The notes beneath the pieces were generated by a model. That model was not told the origin of the DNA. It made no database searches and saw nothing but the letters and a program-made list of their open reading frames with translations. The position numbers were made by a program, and so were the translations under genes. A stretch of 64,000 nucleotides of DNA. It comes from Deinococcus arcticus. Lineage in GTDB: Bacteria; Deinococcota; Deinococci; Deinococcales; Deinococcaceae. The stretch lies in the NCBI RefSeq assembly GCF_003028415.1, contig NZ_PYSV01000002.1, positions 62,001-126,000 of the forward strand, written 5' to 3'. Shown piece after piece: positions 21,301 through 31,515 of the stretch. Each line of letters opens with the position of its first letter. Position 1 is the first letter of the stretch.

Positions 21301-22868
21301 TCAAAGTTCAGGACTACCGCCCGCAGAGCTTCATTGACTTCACCCAGCCAGAGAACGTGGCCGCCTATGAGGCCGCGCTGAAGAAGGTGCGCGCCGAACT
21401 GGTGGGCAAGCACTACCCGCTCATCATTGACGGCGAGCGGGTGGACACCGCCGAGAAGCTGACCAGTCTGAACCCCTGCGACACCAACGAGGTGGTGGGC
21501 ACCACCGCCAGGGCCACCCGCGAAGATGCCGAACGGGCCCTGCAGGGCGCCTGGACAGCGTTCGAGAGCTGGAAAAAGTGGGATATGGACGCCCGCGCCC
21601 GCATCCTGCTGAAAGCCGCCGCCATCCTGAAGCGCCGCCGCCTGGAAGCCTGCGCCCTGATGAGCATCGAGGTGGGTAAGAACTACGCCGAGGCCGATGT
21701 GGAGGTGGCCGAGGCCATTGATTTCCTGGAGTACTACGCCCGCAGCGCCATGAAGTACGCCGGGTTTGGCAGCAGCGAAACCACATGGTTCGAGGGCGAG
21801 GAAAACGGCCTGATGTCCATTCCGCTGGGCGTGGGCGTAAGCATCAGCCCCTGGAATTTTCCCTGCGCCATCTTTATCGGCATGGCAGCCGCGCCCATCG
21901 TGGCGGGCAACTGCGTGCTGGTCAAACCCGCCGAGGACGCCGGGCTGATTGCCGGGTTCATGGTGGACATCATGCTTGAAGCCGGGCTGCCCGCCGGGGT
22001 GCTGCAGTTCCTGCCCGGCGTGGGCAAGGACATCGGCGAGTACCTGACCACCCACGCCAAAACCCGCTTTATTACCTTTACCGGCAGCCGCGCCGTGGGC
22101 CTGCACATCAACGAGGTGGCCGCCAAGGTGCAGCCCGGGCAGAAGTGGATCAAGCGCGTGGTGATGGAACTGGGCGGTAAAGACGCCATGATCGTGGACG
22201 AAACCGCCGATCTGGACGTGGCGGTGACGGCCGCCGTGCAAGGGGCGTTCGGCTTCAACGGTCAGAAGTGCAGCGCCATGAGCCGCCTGATCGTGGTGGA
22301 CGAGGTGTACGACGCGGTGGTGGGTGCTTTCGTGGAGCGCGCCCGGGCCCTGAAGGTGGGCACCGGCGAGGACAACGCCAATGTCACGGCCGTGGTGAAC
22401 CAGATGAGCTTCGACAAGATCAGGGGCTATCTGGAACTGGCTCCGCGCGAGGGCACCGTGCTGCTGGGCGGCCAGGCCCCCGGCGAGTGCGGCGGCAAGC
22501 CGGGCTACTACATTGAGCCGACCATTGTGGGCGACGTGGCGCGGGATGCCCGCATGGCCCAGGAGGAAATCTTCGGGCCGGTGGTGTCGGTACTGCGGGC
22601 CAGAGACTGGCAGGACGCCCTGGATATTGCCAACGCCACCGAATACGGCCTGACCGGCGGGGTGTGCAGCAACCGCCGTGAGCGGCTGGAACAGGCCAGA
22701 AACGAGTTCGAGGTGGGCAACCTGTATTTCAACCGCAAGATCACCGGCGCCATCGTGGGCGTGCAGCCCTTCGGCGGCTACAACATGAGCGGCACCGATT
22801 CCAAGGCGGGGGGGCCGGACTACCTGGCCAACTTCATGCAGCTCAAGACCGTGACCGAGCGCTGGTAA
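21297..22868 (+). CDS. pruA: 1-pyrroline-5-carboxylate dehydrogenase
   Basis: 523-aa aldehyde dehydrogenase converting pyrroline-5-carboxylate (as glutamate semialdehyde) to glutamate with NAD, completing proline catabolism. Class features: [30 protein letters not shown], the NAD loop [23 protein letters not shown] with the general-base Glu, and the catalytic cysteine in [25 protein letters not shown] and [17 protein letters not shown] close the fold. Length and motifs match the single-function GSA/P5C dehydrogenases of Thermus. A strong terminator follows directly, ending the proline operon. Confidence 0.96.
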   Translation: MIKVQDYRPQSFIDFTQPENVAAYEAALKKVRAELVGKHYPLIIDGERVDTAEKLTSLNPCDTNEVVGTTARATREDAERALQGAWTAFESWKKWDMDARARILLKAAAILKRRRLEACALMSIEVGKNYAEADVEVAEAIDFLEYYARSAMKYAGFGSSETTWFEGEENGLMSIPLGVGVSISPWNFPCAIFIGMAAAPIVAGNCVLVKPAEDAGLIAGFMVDIMLEAGLPAGVLQFLPGVGKDIGEYLTTHAKTRFITFTGSRAVGLHINEVAAKVQPGQKWIKRVVMELGGKDAMIVDETADLDVAVTAAVQGAFGFNGQKCSAMSRLIVVDEVYDAVVGAFVERARALKVGTGEDNANVTAVVNQMSFDKIRGYLELAPREGTVLLGGQAPGECGGKPGYYIEPTIVGDVARDARMAQEEIFGPVVSVLRARDWQDALDIANATEYGLTGGVCSNRRERLEQARNEFEVGNLYFNRKITGAIVGVQPFGGYNMSGTDSKAGGPDYLANFMQLKTVTERW

Positions 22869-22884
22869 TCGGGAGCGTGCAGAT

Positions 22885-22914
22885 GCTGGGGGCGCAGGCT
22901 CCCAGCGTTTTTTT
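22885..22914 (+). terminator. Rho-independent terminator of the proline operon
   Basis: GCTGGG (22885-22890) pairs with CCCAGC (22901-22906), with further pairing of the inner GGC and GCT sides, followed by a run of seven T. The next 357 bases up to the protease start hold no gene that I can support; the protease frame is open through much of it, but the signal peptide places the start at 23272. Confidence 0.85.
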
Positions 22915-23271
22915 GGCCCCGGGGGCGCCCTGGGCAGAGGCGCATCCAGCCGCCAGAGCTTCAAAAAAATCATCGTACGACGGCTGTGCCGGTTCCATAG
23001 CCACAACTTGACGCCCAGTCAGCCTGCGATCAGCTCCAGAGGCGCGCCCACTGCCCCCTTTTGGCTCTTTTTACACCCAGCCCACTGCGACCTAGACATG
23101 AGGCGGGCCGGGCGCTGGGCGCGCTCTACTATCCGCTCCAACCTTTCCGTTCTGCACGAACCCACACTGTTCGCCTCGCCGCTGCCTTGCCGTGGCGCCC
23201 GGCCCCCGTCTGTGCCCTGGCCCCCACGGCCCCGGGCCCCGCCCCCACTTTCCTGTCTGTCTGGAGCCCCC

Positions 23272-25032
23272 ATGACCCACGCACGTTTCCTGCTGGCCGC
23301 CACCCTCGCCCTGACCCTCGCCGCCTGCGGGCAGCAGACCACGCCCGTGGCCGCTGCCCCGGCAGCCAGCGCACCCGCCGCCGAGGCGATTGCCGGGGCC
23401 TACCTCGTGGGGTTCAAGCAGGGCGCGGTGAGCGCCCAGGGCCTGAGTGCGCAGGCGCTGGACGCCCAGGCGGCGCTGCAGGCGCAGGCCATTGCAGCGG
23501 CCGGCGGGGTCCTGACCAGCCAGTGGGCCGAGATCAGCGCGGCGGCCGTGAAGCTGGACAGCGCCGCCCTGGCCCGCCTGCAGGCCAACCCGCTGGTGGA
23601 GTACGTGGAACCCGATCTGGTGCGCCGCGCCATGGGAGCGCGCAGCGGCGTGACGGACAGCAAGGTGTCGGCGGGCCTGAGTGCCCAGGCCGTGACCGGG
23701 CAGGGGCTGACTGCCCAGGCGCTGTACAGCCCCAGCGGCGAGTACACCTGGGGCGACAACGCCCTGCGCGTGCAGAACCTGCGGGCGGGCGGCTACACCG
23801 GCGCGGGCGTGGCCGTGTGCGTGGGCGACACGGGCATTGACGGCAACCACCCCGAGTTTGGCCGCAAGATCAAGGGCTTCCGTAACTTTGTAACCACTGA
23901 AGCGAACCGCAACGATCCTTACCAGCTCAACGACGTGTCGCACCACGGCACCCATGTGGCGGGCACGGTGTTTGCCCAGCTGGGCGCCGGCACCGGGGCT
24001 GCGGGGCTGCAGAGTGGTATGGACGCCAGCGGCGTGGTGGGCGTGTCCACGGGCGTGAACCTGTACATTGCGCGTGTGCTGGGCGACACCGGCTCGGGCT
24101 CGTCGAGCAGCATCATCAACGGCGTGAACTGGTGCGCGGCGCAACTGAAGAGTCAGGGCGGCACCGAGAGCAAGGTGGTGATCAGCCTGTCGCTGGGCGG
24201 TGGCCGCGCCAGCCAGACCGAGCAGCGCGCCTACACCAGCGTGCATGGCAAGGGCGCCCTGACCATCGCCGCGACTGGCAACGACGGCGCCGCCGTGTCC
24301 TACCCCGCCGCCTACACCAACGTGGTGGGCGTGGGCGCCGTGGACAGCAACCTGCTCAAGGCCGACTTCAGCAACTTCGGCACCCAGGTGGATCTGGTGG
24401 GCCCCGGCGTGGACGTGATCAGCCCGGTGCCGCTGGGCCAGGGTACCCGCGCCAGTGCCTCGGGCGGCGGCGCGACCTTCAGCGACGTAAAGTCGGCGGA
24501 CCTGAGCGCCAAGGCCACCTTCAGCGGCAACGTGGTGGCGGCGGGCGGCACCAACAACGAATTCTGTGGGGTGGGCGTGCGCAACGCGGCCCTGAGCGGC
24601 AACATCGCCCTGATCTCGCGCGGCACCTGCTCCTTCGAAGAGAAGGTGGCCAACGCAGCCGCCAGCGGCGCCCGGGCCGTGATGATCTTCAACAACGCGG
24701 CGGGCGCGCTGGGCCTGAGCCTGACCAACAGCTACAGCATTCCGGTGGTGGGTATCCTGCAGGCCGACGGGCAGAGCCTGCTGGGCCAGCTGCCCACCAC
24801 GGGCACCGTGGCAGTCACGGGCGCCGACTACGAGTCGTACAACGGCACCTCCATGGCCACCCCACACGTCTCGGCCGCCGCCGCCGTGGTGTGGGCCGCC
24901 AAGCCCACCCTGACGAACACGGGCCTGCTGAACCTGCTGACCAGCACCGCCAGGGACCTGGGCACCGCCGGCAAGGACAACAACTTCGGCTTCGGTCTGG
25001 TGGACCCCCTGAAGGCGATCACCGGGCAGTAA
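23272..25032 (+). CDS. secreted subtilisin-like serine protease with PA domain (lipoprotein)
   Basis: 586-aa S8 protease. The signal sequence ends LAACG (lipobox Cys19). An inhibitor-I9-like propeptide (about 45-125; AGAYLVGFKQG to YVEPDLVRR) is followed by a Gln/Ala-rich linker. The catalytic triad is Asp186 (CVGDTGIDG), His225 (HHGTHVAGT) and Ser527 (NGTSMATPHVS). A protease-associated domain (about 405-515; NEFCGVGVRN, ALISRGTCSFEEKV) is inserted before the serine segment. It is probably matured outside the cell and used for peptide nutrition, typical of proteolytic Deinococcus. The frame is open upstream to 23008, but only the ATG at 23272 gives a signal peptide. Confidence 0.93.
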   Translation: MTHARFLLAATLALTLAACGQQTTPVAAAPAASAPAAEAIAGAYLVGFKQGAVSAQGLSAQALDAQAALQAQAIAAAGGVLTSQWAEISAAAVKLDSAALARLQANPLVEYVEPDLVRRAMGARSGVTDSKVSAGLSAQAVTGQGLTAQALYSPSGEYTWGDNALRVQNLRAGGYTGAGVAVCVGDTGIDGNHPEFGRKIKGFRNFVTTEANRNDPYQLNDVSHHGTHVAGTVFAQLGAGTGAAGLQSGMDASGVVGVSTGVNLYIARVLGDTGSGSSSSIINGVNWCAAQLKSQGGTESKVVISLSLGGGRASQTEQRAYTSVHGKGALTIAATGNDGAAVSYPAAYTNVVGVGAVDSNLLKADFSNFGTQVDLVGPGVDVISPVPLGQGTRASASGGGATFSDVKSADLSAKATFSGNVVAAGGTNNEFCGVGVRNAALSGNIALISRGTCSFEEKVANAAASGARAVMIFNNAAGALGLSLTNSYSIPVVGILQADGQSLLGQLPTTGTVAVTGADYESYNGTSMATPHVSAAAAVVWAAKPTLTNTGLLNLLTSTARDLGTAGKDNNFGFGLVDPLKAITGQ

Positions 25033-25043
25033 AGCGGCGCAGC

Positions 25044-25096
25044 AGCGCCCCGCCTCTGGCCCCCCTGACCGGGCCGAGGGGCGGGGCGCTCTTCTG
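25044..25096 (+). terminator. terminator after the protease gene
   Basis: AGCGCCCCGCC starting at 25044 pairs with GGCGGGGCGCT ending at 25090, a GC-rich stem of about 13 bp, followed by CTTCT. It lies 12 bp after the protease stop. Confidence 0.75.
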
Positions 25097-25120
25097 TGCC
25101 GTTGGGGCGGCGCCGTTTGA

Positions 25121-25296
25121 TACGGATTCCGTTCATTTCCGTCACCTCCGGGAAGAAGGGGGCTGTTCCCCGCCTTCGGCTGGGCGCAGTTCACTGCCCG
25201 GACCTCCGCATCCTTTCCTGCTCTGCTGCGCCGCTCTGCGAGTCCCTTCGGTCGGGAAGATTCCGGACCACATGACAGCATCTTTCGGAACTCGTT
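25121..25296 (+). mobile_element. family I MITE, copy C (176 bp)
   Basis: Flanked by TGA at 25118-25120 and 25297-25299. Ends are TACGGATTCCG and TCGGAACTCGTT. It belongs to the long class with copy B, sharing the GCCTTCGGCTGGG block and the CTGCTCTGC segment. It sits between the convergent protease and propeller genes; the minus-strand gene's stop codon begins directly after the right-hand TGA. Confidence 0.87.
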
Positions 25297-25299
25297 TGA

Positions 25300-27234
25300 T
25301 CAGGGCGTGCCGTTTCCCTGAACTGGCTGAGGCGGCGCGGCGCCCTGCGTGAAGGTCCACCAGTCCAGGCGGTTGCCGTCCTGCACCAACAGGCGGCCGT
25401 CGGGGGCAAAGGCTGCCTGTGGAAAGGGCACGTTGAAGCCGCAGCCGCCCATGCGGTTGAAGCCGGTGGCCAGTCCTGCGGGGGTGGGCAGGCGCCGGCC
25501 CATGAACAGGTCGGCCAGCGCGAACCCATATTGCCCCCAGCCGCAGCCGTCGCCGGTGCTCTCGCGCAGCAGGGCGCGGCGGCCATCGCCGCGCAGGGCG
25601 GCCAGGGACCAGCCGCTGTTGGGGTCGCGGGTGGTGGGGGCCATGTTCAGCACCGGCCCTCCCTGTCCGGTGCGCAGGTTCACCCGCCAGAACTGCGTGA
25701 CGACCGGGTCACTCTGGCTGTCCGGGTGCTGGCTCCACAGGGCCGCCGCGCGCCCATCGGCCGAGGGCCACGCCGCCAGGGAACCGCGCCGCCAGGGGGT
25801 GATCCACAGCGCCCGCCCCCCAGGTTCCTGCGCGCTCAGGCGTTCACGGTGGGTGGCCTGCGGGCCCCCCTGATCGCCTGTGCGGGTCAGCGCCACGCTG
25901 GACAGCGGAAACAGGGCGCCGGCCGGCAGGGGCAGCGGCGTGCCGTCCAGGCGCCAGGCGCGCACCTCCCCGCCCGCCTCGTTCTGAATCCAGGCACTCA
26001 GGGCCTGACCATCCGGGGTAAAGGCCAGCTCGGCCACCGGCGCCGGGGCCGTCCAGCGCCGCACCACCTCGCCCCGGGCACGGTGCAGCCGCACCTCGGT
26101 GCCAGACGCGGCGGCGAAGCGCTGGCCGTCGGGGTGGGCCGCCAGGGCCGCAGCCCCCTGGCGGCTGAGGGTGTGCAGGCGCCCGCCCTCCAGCCGCGCC
26201 ACCCGGCCCGCGCCGCCCCCCTGCCGCAGCGCCAGCAGCGCGCGCTGACCGGCCAGGGGCACGGCCGCCACCACCGCCTCGCCCAGGCCACGCACCAACG
26301 CGCCGTCGCCCGTGCGGCGCACCTCGGGCACGCTGCCGGCCCGCAGGGTCACAAAGTGCTGGCCACCGGGCGAGGGCCAGATGCCGCGCAGCCCGGCGCC
26401 GGGGGCCAGCTGCCAGCGCCGCACGCCGTCCGGGCGGTGCAGGCTCAGCCACTCACCGGCCTGCACGCCCCCGGTGCGGGGATCGTGGACCGGGGCGGCC
26501 AGCAGCCAGCCGGCCGGGGTCCAGTTCAGGCGGGCGGGGGTCCCCGACAGCACCGGGCCCAGCGCCACGCGCCGCAGCCCGCCCGCCCCCCACAGCAGCA
26601 GGGCGGCGCGGCCGTGGGTGCCCCAGTCGGCCTGGGGCTCGGTCAGCAGCAGGGCCGCCTGGGTGCCCCCGGGGTTCAGGGCCACGGCCTGCAGGCGCCC
26701 GCCGGGCAGAGCGCGGGTCCGGGTAGCCCCGGCGGTGGTCCAGGTCAGGGTGCCGCCCTCGGCGCGCAGCACGGTGCCCCCAGCGCAGACCTGAAGAGCC
26801 CGGCGACTGGAAAGGCAACCCTGCTGGGGCGCCGTGGCCCCGGTGCGCAGGTTCAGCGCGTAGTGCAGCGCGGCCGGCTGGGTGTTGCGAAAGCCCCGGG
26901 CCTCCAGGCGCAGCGCCCCGGCCTGTAGTCCGTTCAGGTGGAGCGCGGTGGTGGGCAGCGGGCCCGCATCCGGCAGGGCGGCGGGGGCCGGGAGGCGGCG
27001 CTGGTCCAGCAGGGCGCCGTCCCCCAGACGCCAGCGCCGGAGCATGCGGGTGGTGTCCAGGGTGTACACCTGCGCGCCGTCGGCCGACCACGCCGCGCCG
27101 CCACCCGGCTCCTCGGTGGCCGATTCCGGCTGACCAAAGCTGCCCAGCGCGTGGCCGGGCACCGTGAACGACGCGGACAGGGAAGCAGCGGCTGCCGGGG
27201 AAGACAGCAGGAGGACGGTGAGCAGCGTGCGCAT
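25300..27234 (-). CDS. secreted WD40/propeller-like protein
   Basis: 644-aa protein with a signal peptide (MRTLLTVLLLSSPAAAASLS) and about ten repeated beta-sheet blades. Typical blade phrases are AAWSADGAQVYTLD, RGIWPSPGGQHFVTLR, AALAAHPDGQRFAAASGTEVRLH and VAELAFTPDGQALSAWIQ. These carry the xxxDGxxxxxxxxxxxxVxxW pattern of WD40 or PQQ-like propellers but are too divergent for a firm family name. Two Cys (GDGCGW, GGCGFN) near the C-terminus and one pair in the middle may form disulfides. It is likely periplasmic or surface located; partner unknown. The stop abuts MITE copy C. Confidence 0.75.
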   Translation of the reverse strand: MRTLLTVLLLSSPAAAASLSASFTVPGHALGSFGQPESATEEPGGGAAWSADGAQVYTLDTTRMLRRWRLGDGALLDQRRLPAPAALPDAGPLPTTALHLNGLQAGALRLEARGFRNTQPAALHYALNLRTGATAPQQGCLSSRRALQVCAGGTVLRAEGGTLTWTTAGATRTRALPGGRLQAVALNPGGTQAALLLTEPQADWGTHGRAALLLWGAGGLRRVALGPVLSGTPARLNWTPAGWLLAAPVHDPRTGGVQAGEWLSLHRPDGVRRWQLAPGAGLRGIWPSPGGQHFVTLRAGSVPEVRRTGDGALVRGLGEAVVAAVPLAGQRALLALRQGGGAGRVARLEGGRLHTLSRQGAAALAAHPDGQRFAAASGTEVRLHRARGEVVRRWTAPAPVAELAFTPDGQALSAWIQNEAGGEVRAWRLDGTPLPLPAGALFPLSSVALTRTGDQGGPQATHRERLSAQEPGGRALWITPWRRGSLAAWPSADGRAAALWSQHPDSQSDPVVTQFWRVNLRTGQGGPVLNMAPTTRDPNSGWSLAALRGDGRRALLRESTGDGCGWGQYGFALADLFMGRRLPTPAGLATGFNRMGGCGFNVPFPQAAFAPDGRLLVQDGNRLDWWTFTQGAAPPQPVQGNGTP

Positions 27235-27252
27235 GCCCGCAGGGTAACGGCT

Positions 27253-28629
27253 TCAGGCTGACCCGGCCTGAAGCTTGGCGTGCAGCAGCGTGTCCACGAT
27301 CAGGGCGCCGCCCAGCACCGCTGGCAGGCCGCCGCCCGGATGCACCCCGGTGCCCACCTGCCACAGCCCCGGGGCCAGTTGATAGGGCTGAGGGTGCAGC
27401 GGCCCCCCGCGCCAGGGGGGCAACGCCGCACCGTACAGTGCCCCGCCCGGGTGGCCGCCCGCCGCGTAGTGGGCCGGGGGCAGGGCCGCCGCCGCCCGCG
27501 CCGAGCGCCACAGCCCCGGCACCCCCAGCGCCGCCTCCACCTGCCGGATCTGCGCCTGTACCCAGGAATGCGCCAGCGTCAGCGGGGCCCCAGTGGCGGG
27601 CGCGGCCAGCAGCACGCTCAGGCGCCGGCCCTCGGCATGCACCAGGGCCAGGGTGCTGGGGGGCAGCGCGCCCGCGCGCACACAGCGCCGGAACACTGCG
27701 AAATCGTGGGGCGGCACCACACTGGTGGCGGGCAGCGGCGCGGGCTGCGGCAACTCGGCGTACAGGGCGGCGCCGCTCACGGTGCGCCGGGCCACGGGCG
27801 AGGGCACCGACCCGCCGCGCAGGGCGGCCAGCCGCGCCGGGTCCAGGGCGCTCACCAGCAGGTCATGGCAGGCCACCTCACCCCCGGCCAGCTGGAGGGT
27901 GGAGCCCCGCACGACCTCCACCCCCTGCCCTTCGCGGAGGACCACCCCGCGCGCCGTTGCCCACCCTTTCAGGGCGTCCAGCAGGGCGCCCATGCCCCGC
28001 GCCGGGCGGTAGACCTCGCGGCCCACCAGCGCCGGAATCAGCGCGTACAGGGCCGGGGCGTCCTGGGGTGACAGCCCGGCATTCAGGGCGTGGGTGGCGA
28101 CCGCGTGGGCCAGCGCCGGGGGCAGCCGCTGGGCGCGCAGCCAGCCGCTGGCCGTCAGGTGCCCGCCCGTGGCCCGCCAGAGCGCCGCGCTGGCGCGCAC
28201 GAAGGCGGGGTCGGTGAGGCGCGGCGGGGTGGTCAGCAGGGTGGGCAGGTGGGTGGGCAGGGGGGCCGCCGCCTGAACGTACCGCTGCCACTCCGGCCAC
28301 AGCGCGTGGGTGGGCGGCACCGGCAGCGGTACCGGGCCGTGGGGCGTGTGGTGCACCCCCAGGCCGCCGGGCAGCGGGCGCAGGTCCAGAGGGTCAGATT
28401 CGCCCAGCCGGGCCAGATACGCCTGCCACACGGCCGGAAAGGTGAACAGGCTGGGCCCGGTGTCGAAGGTCACGGCCCCCACCTGCAGGCGGCGCAGCTT
28501 GCCGCCCAGCCGGTCACGCTCGTACACCGTGACCCGGTGGCCGCGCCCGGCCAGCAGCGCGGCCAGGGCCAGCCCGGCCAGCCCGCCCCCCAGAATTCCC
28601 ACCGAGCGGCTGCTGGGTTCCCCCTTCAT
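27253..28629 (-). CDS. carotenoid desaturase (CrtI/CrtD family)
   Basis: 458-aa FAD-dependent phytoene-desaturase-type oxidoreductase. The N-terminal dinucleotide motif is [38 protein letters not shown], then [11 protein letters not shown] as in CrtI. The C-terminal FAD signature appears as [28 protein letters not shown]. It is shorter than most CrtI (about 500-550 aa). Given the neighbouring UbiA and CarH genes, a 3,4-desaturase of the CrtD kind acting on deinoxanthin precursors is more likely than phytoene desaturase itself, but the substrate is inferred. Its ATG overlaps the UbiA stop (ATGA). Confidence 0.85.
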   Translation of the reverse strand: MKGEPSSRSVGILGGGLAGLALAALLAGRGHRVTVYERDRLGGKLRRLQVGAVTFDTGPSLFTFPAVWQAYLARLGESDPLDLRPLPGGLGVHHTPHGPVPLPVPPTHALWPEWQRYVQAAAPLPTHLPTLLTTPPRLTDPAFVRASAALWRATGGHLTASGWLRAQRLPPALAHAVATHALNAGLSPQDAPALYALIPALVGREVYRPARGMGALLDALKGWATARGVVLREGQGVEVVRGSTLQLAGGEVACHDLLVSALDPARLAALRGGSVPSPVARRTVSGAALYAELPQPAPLPATSVVPPHDFAVFRRCVRAGALPPSTLALVHAEGRRLSVLLAAPATGAPLTLAHSWVQAQIRQVEAALGVPGLWRSARAAAALPPAHYAAGGHPGGALYGAALPPWRGGPLHPQPYQLAPGLWQVGTGVHPGGGLPAVLGGALIVDTLLHAKLQAGSA

Positions 28630-29507
28630 GGCCACAGCCCGCGCGCCAGCAGGTACACCAGTTGCACCCCGGCCACCGCGCCCACGATCCAGGGGGTCAC
28701 GATACTCAGGGGGTACAGCCGCGCGGCCTGCGCCGGGGTGGGGTTCAGGGCCAGCGCCAGCGCCATGCCGCCGCAGGTGAGCAGCAGCGCCCCGGCGGTC
28801 AGGCGCGACACCGGCCACAGCAGCGCCGCCGCCAGCGCAAACCACGCCAGGGCGTACCCGGCCGTGCCGCCGGCCCCCAGCAGGGTGGCCACGGTGCGCG
28901 TGCCTGCCTGCCGGTCAGCAGGAATGTCCTGCGCGGCGTCAAAGGCGTGCTTGCCCACCGAGTACGCCATCAGGGCCAGCAGCGGCCATGTGGGCACGCG
29001 CTCGCCCAGCACCAGGGCGGGCAGCGCCAGGGGCAGCGCGTAGGCCACGTTGCTCAGGCCGTCCAGCACCGGGCGGGCCTTCAGGCGCAGCGGGGGCAGG
29101 CTGTAGGCCACGAACAGCGCAGCCGACAGCAGCAGCGCCCCGGTGGCGGCCGGCGGCAGCAGCAGGGCCAGCGCCCCCAGGGCCGGCAGATTCAGCCACG
29201 CGGTCACGCGCAGCAGCGGCGCCGTTTCGTGCGCGGCCAGCCGCGCCCCCTGCCAGCCGCCCTTGCGGCTGCTGCGGGCGTCTTCCTCGCGGTCAAAGAG
29301 GTCGTTCAGGCCGTAGATCAGCAGGTTAAAGGGCAGCGTGAGGTACGCCAGCAGCGCCAGCAGCCCCGGGTGCAGGCTGTACAGATGCCCGCTGAGCCAC
29401 GTGCCGGTGACCAGGGTGCCCACAGTGTTGACCCACAGCGCCGGGCGCGAGACCACCAGCACCCGGCGCAGCGGCAGGGAAGCGCGGGCGGCAGAGGAGC
29501 GGAACAC
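28626..29507 (-). CDS. UbiA-family prenyltransferase, lycopene-elongase-like
   Basis: 293-aa polytopic membrane protein with about eight helices. It carries the two Asp-rich prenyl-diphosphate motifs of UbiA enzymes: [17 protein letters not shown] (first, about residue 67) and [19 protein letters not shown] (second). The wording of both, and the pairing with a CrtI-like gene, fits the lycopene elongase/CrtEb/LyeJ branch that adds C5 units to carotenoids, rather than the ubiquinone or menaquinone enzymes. The GTG start at 29507 follows a TAGCAT -10 box (29516-29521, minus strand), so the transcript is nearly leaderless. It is divergent from carH and probably controlled by it. Confidence 0.82.
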   Translation of the reverse strand: MFRSSAARASLPLRRVLVVSRPALWVNTVGTLVTGTWLSGHLYSLHPGLLALLAYLTLPFNLLIYGLNDLFDREEDARSSRKGGWQGARLAAHETAPLLRVTAWLNLPALGALALLLPPAATGALLLSAALFVAYSLPPLRLKARPVLDGLSNVAYALPLALPALVLGERVPTWPLLALMAYSVGKHAFDAAQDIPADRQAGTRTVATLLGAGGTAGYALAWFALAAALLWPVSRLTAGALLLTCGGMALALALNPTPAQAARLYPLSIVTPWIVGAVAGVQLVYLLARGLWP

Positions 29508-29601
29508 GGCTGCTTATGCTACGCGCCCCGGGCAGGCAGATGCCCCGCGCCGGGCACGCTTGCGGGCCTGCTTACGGTCTCCAGGCCCAGCAACACGCAC
29601 A

Positions 29602-30558
29602 ATGAGCACGATGAGCACACCGGCCGGCTGGTCACAGACCGCCATGTTTACCGCCTCGGAGGTTGAGGCGCAAACCGGCGTGCCCGCCACCACCCTGCGG
29701 CAGTGGGAACGGCGCTACGGCTTTCCCCACCCCGAGCGCAACGCCAGCGGCTACCGGCTGTATTCGCCGCAGGACGTGGCGGCCATTCAGCGCATGCAGG
29801 CGCACCTGAATGCGGGCGTGCCGGCCAGCCGCGCCGCCGCGCTCACCTGCGCCGAACTGGCCCCGGACGCCGCCCCGCCCCCCGATGAGCGCCTGGGCCG
29901 CACCCCCGCCGAATGGAGCGCCGGGCTGACCCAGGCGCTGCTGGCCTCGGATATGGACGGCGCGGCGGCCCTGCTGGGCCAGATTCACGCGCAGCTGCCA
30001 GTGGAAGACGTGCTGACCGCCGTGCTCTCCCCCACACTGGTGGAGATCGGGCAGCGGTGGGAACGCGGCGAAATCACGGTGGCCCACGAACATCAGGCCA
30101 GCGCCTTTGTGCGCGCCCGGCTGTCGCACCTGATGGAACTGGCCGGCGTGCAAGAAGGCTTCGGGCCGCTGGCAGTGGCCGCCTGCGCGCCGGGCGAATC
30201 GCACGAACTGGGCCTGATGATGCTCACCCTGGCGCTGCGGCGCCGGGGCGTGCGGGTGGCGTACCTGGGCGCCAACGTGCCGCTGGGCGATCTGGCCGTG
30301 TTTGCCCGCCTGCGCCGGGCCCGCGCGGTGCTGCTGGCCCTGAACGGTGAGTGGGCCCTGGCCGCCACGCGCGCGCACCTGCACGATCTGGACGGCCTGG
30401 GCGCGCCGCTGTTTCTGGGCGGGGCGCTGCTCAACGCCCGCCCCGAACTGGCGGCCGAACTGGGCGGCCTGTACGCGGGCCCGGACGCGCCGCGCGCCGC
30501 GCAGATCATCGCCGCGCAGCTGCACCGCGCGCCCGAAGAACCACAAGGAGACGCATGA
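29602..30558 (+). CDS. CarH/LitR-type MerR regulator with B12-binding light sensor
   Basis: 318-aa photoreceptor repressor. The MerR helix-turn-helix is at about residues 15-75 ([27 protein letters not shown]). A four-helix cap (about 105-185) contains the Wx9EH signature W153...E163-H164, which positions adenosylcobalamin. The B12-binding Rossmann domain has GESHELG, with His201 as the lower cobalt ligand. In the dark such proteins bind DNA as tetramers and repress carotenoid genes; light breaks the Co-C bond. The residue after Trp153 is Glu, where Thermus CarH has His132, the ligand formed after illumination. The gene is divergent from the carotenoid genes. ATG at 29602 or 29611. Confidence 0.92.
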   Translation: MSTMSTPAGWSQTAMFTASEVEAQTGVPATTLRQWERRYGFPHPERNASGYRLYSPQDVAAIQRMQAHLNAGVPASRAAALTCAELAPDAAPPPDERLGRTPAEWSAGLTQALLASDMDGAAALLGQIHAQLPVEDVLTAVLSPTLVEIGQRWERGEITVAHEHQASAFVRARLSHLMELAGVQEGFGPLAVAACAPGESHELGLMMLTLALRRRGVRVAYLGANVPLGDLAVFARLRRARAVLLALNGEWALAATRAHLHDLDGLGAPLFLGGALLNARPELAAELGGLYAGPDAPRAAQIIAAQLHRAPEEPQGDA

Positions 30559-31460
30559 ACATACTCGTGACCGGAGCCAGCGGCTTCGTGGGACAGGCGG
30601 TGGTGCGCGAACTGGTCGCGCGTGGGCATATGGTGTGGGCCGGGTCCAGGCGCGGCGAGGCCAGTGGCGGCGCCCACGGCCTGAAGCTGGACGTGACCGA
30701 CCCCGGCAGCGTGGAGCGGGCGGTGGCGGCCAGTGATCCGGCGGCGGTGGTGCATCTGGTGGGCATCATTGCCGAGACGGGCGCGCAGACCTTCGAGCGG
30801 GTGCATGTAGAGGGCACCCGCCACGTGCTGGCCGCCACGCCGCGCGGCGCGCGCTACGTGCACATGAGCGCCCTGGGCGCCCGCGAGGACAGCCAGAGCG
30901 GCTATTCCAGTTCCAAGGGCCGGGCCGAGGCGCTGGTGCGCGCCAGTGGCCTGCGCTGGACCATCTTTCAGCCCAGCCTGATTTTTGGGCCCGGCGACGA
31001 CTTTTTTGGGCGGGTGCTGCGCGAACTGGTGAGCACGGCGCCCGTGGTGCCGCAGATTGGTGACGGCTCATTTCCCTTCCGGCCGGTGGGCGTGGCGGAC
31101 GTGGCCCGCGCTTTTGCCACAGCCGCCGGGGGCGAGGTGGGCCTGCGCGACACCTACGCCCTGACCGGCCCCGAGGAATTCACCTTCCGGCAGCTGCTGG
31201 AACTGGAACTGCAGGCCCTGGGCAAACGCAAGCCCATCGTGCCGGTGCCCCTGGCCCTGATGAATCTGGCCGTGCCGCTGATGCAGGTGCTGCCCAAGCC
31301 GCCCATCACGCGCGACCAGTACGCCATGCTCAAGGAGGGCAATTCGGCCCCCAACGAACCGGCCCGCACCGTCTTTGGCCTGTCCATGCAGCGGCTGCAG
31401 GACGTGCTGCCGCAGATTGTGGGGCCCGGGGCCAGCCGCCCGGCCGCCACCACACCCTGA
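30555..31460 (+). CDS. NAD(P)-binding protein, NDUFA9-like atypical SDR
   Basis: 301-aa atypical short-chain dehydrogenase. The cofactor motif is [23 protein letters not shown]; then [21 protein letters not shown], a [35 protein letters not shown] stretch and [10 protein letters not shown]. This order is that of complex I NDUFA9-like and NAD-dependent epimerase-like proteins found widely in bacteria. A Tyr-x-x-x-Lys (YSSSK) is present, so it could be catalytic. Its ATG overlaps the carH stop (ATGA); it may be a carotenoid or quinone tailoring enzyme, but that rests only on position. Confidence 0.85.
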   Translation: MNILVTGASGFVGQAVVRELVARGHMVWAGSRRGEASGGAHGLKLDVTDPGSVERAVAASDPAAVVHLVGIIAETGAQTFERVHVEGTRHVLAATPRGARYVHMSALGAREDSQSGYSSSKGRAEALVRASGLRWTIFQPSLIFGPGDDFFGRVLRELVSTAPVVPQIGDGSFPFRPVGVADVARAFATAAGGEVGLRDTYALTGPEEFTFRQLLELELQALGKRKPIVPVPLALMNLAVPLMQVLPKPPITRDQYAMLKEGNSAPNEPARTVFGLSMQRLQDVLPQIVGPGASRPAATTP

Positions 31461-31515
31461 CGGGGCCCCCGTTCACGTTTACAGAACCTGAACACGCCTC
31501 TTCTAGCCTGGGGCC

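Noticed and set aside
23008..23271. N-terminal extension of the protease by 88 residues
   Set aside because: The frame is open, but only the ATG at 23272 gives a lipoprotein signal peptide; the extension would bury it.
23092..25281. 729-codon minus-strand frame opposite the subtilisin-like protease
   Set aside because: Shadow frame; the protease on the plus strand has signal peptide, triad and domains.
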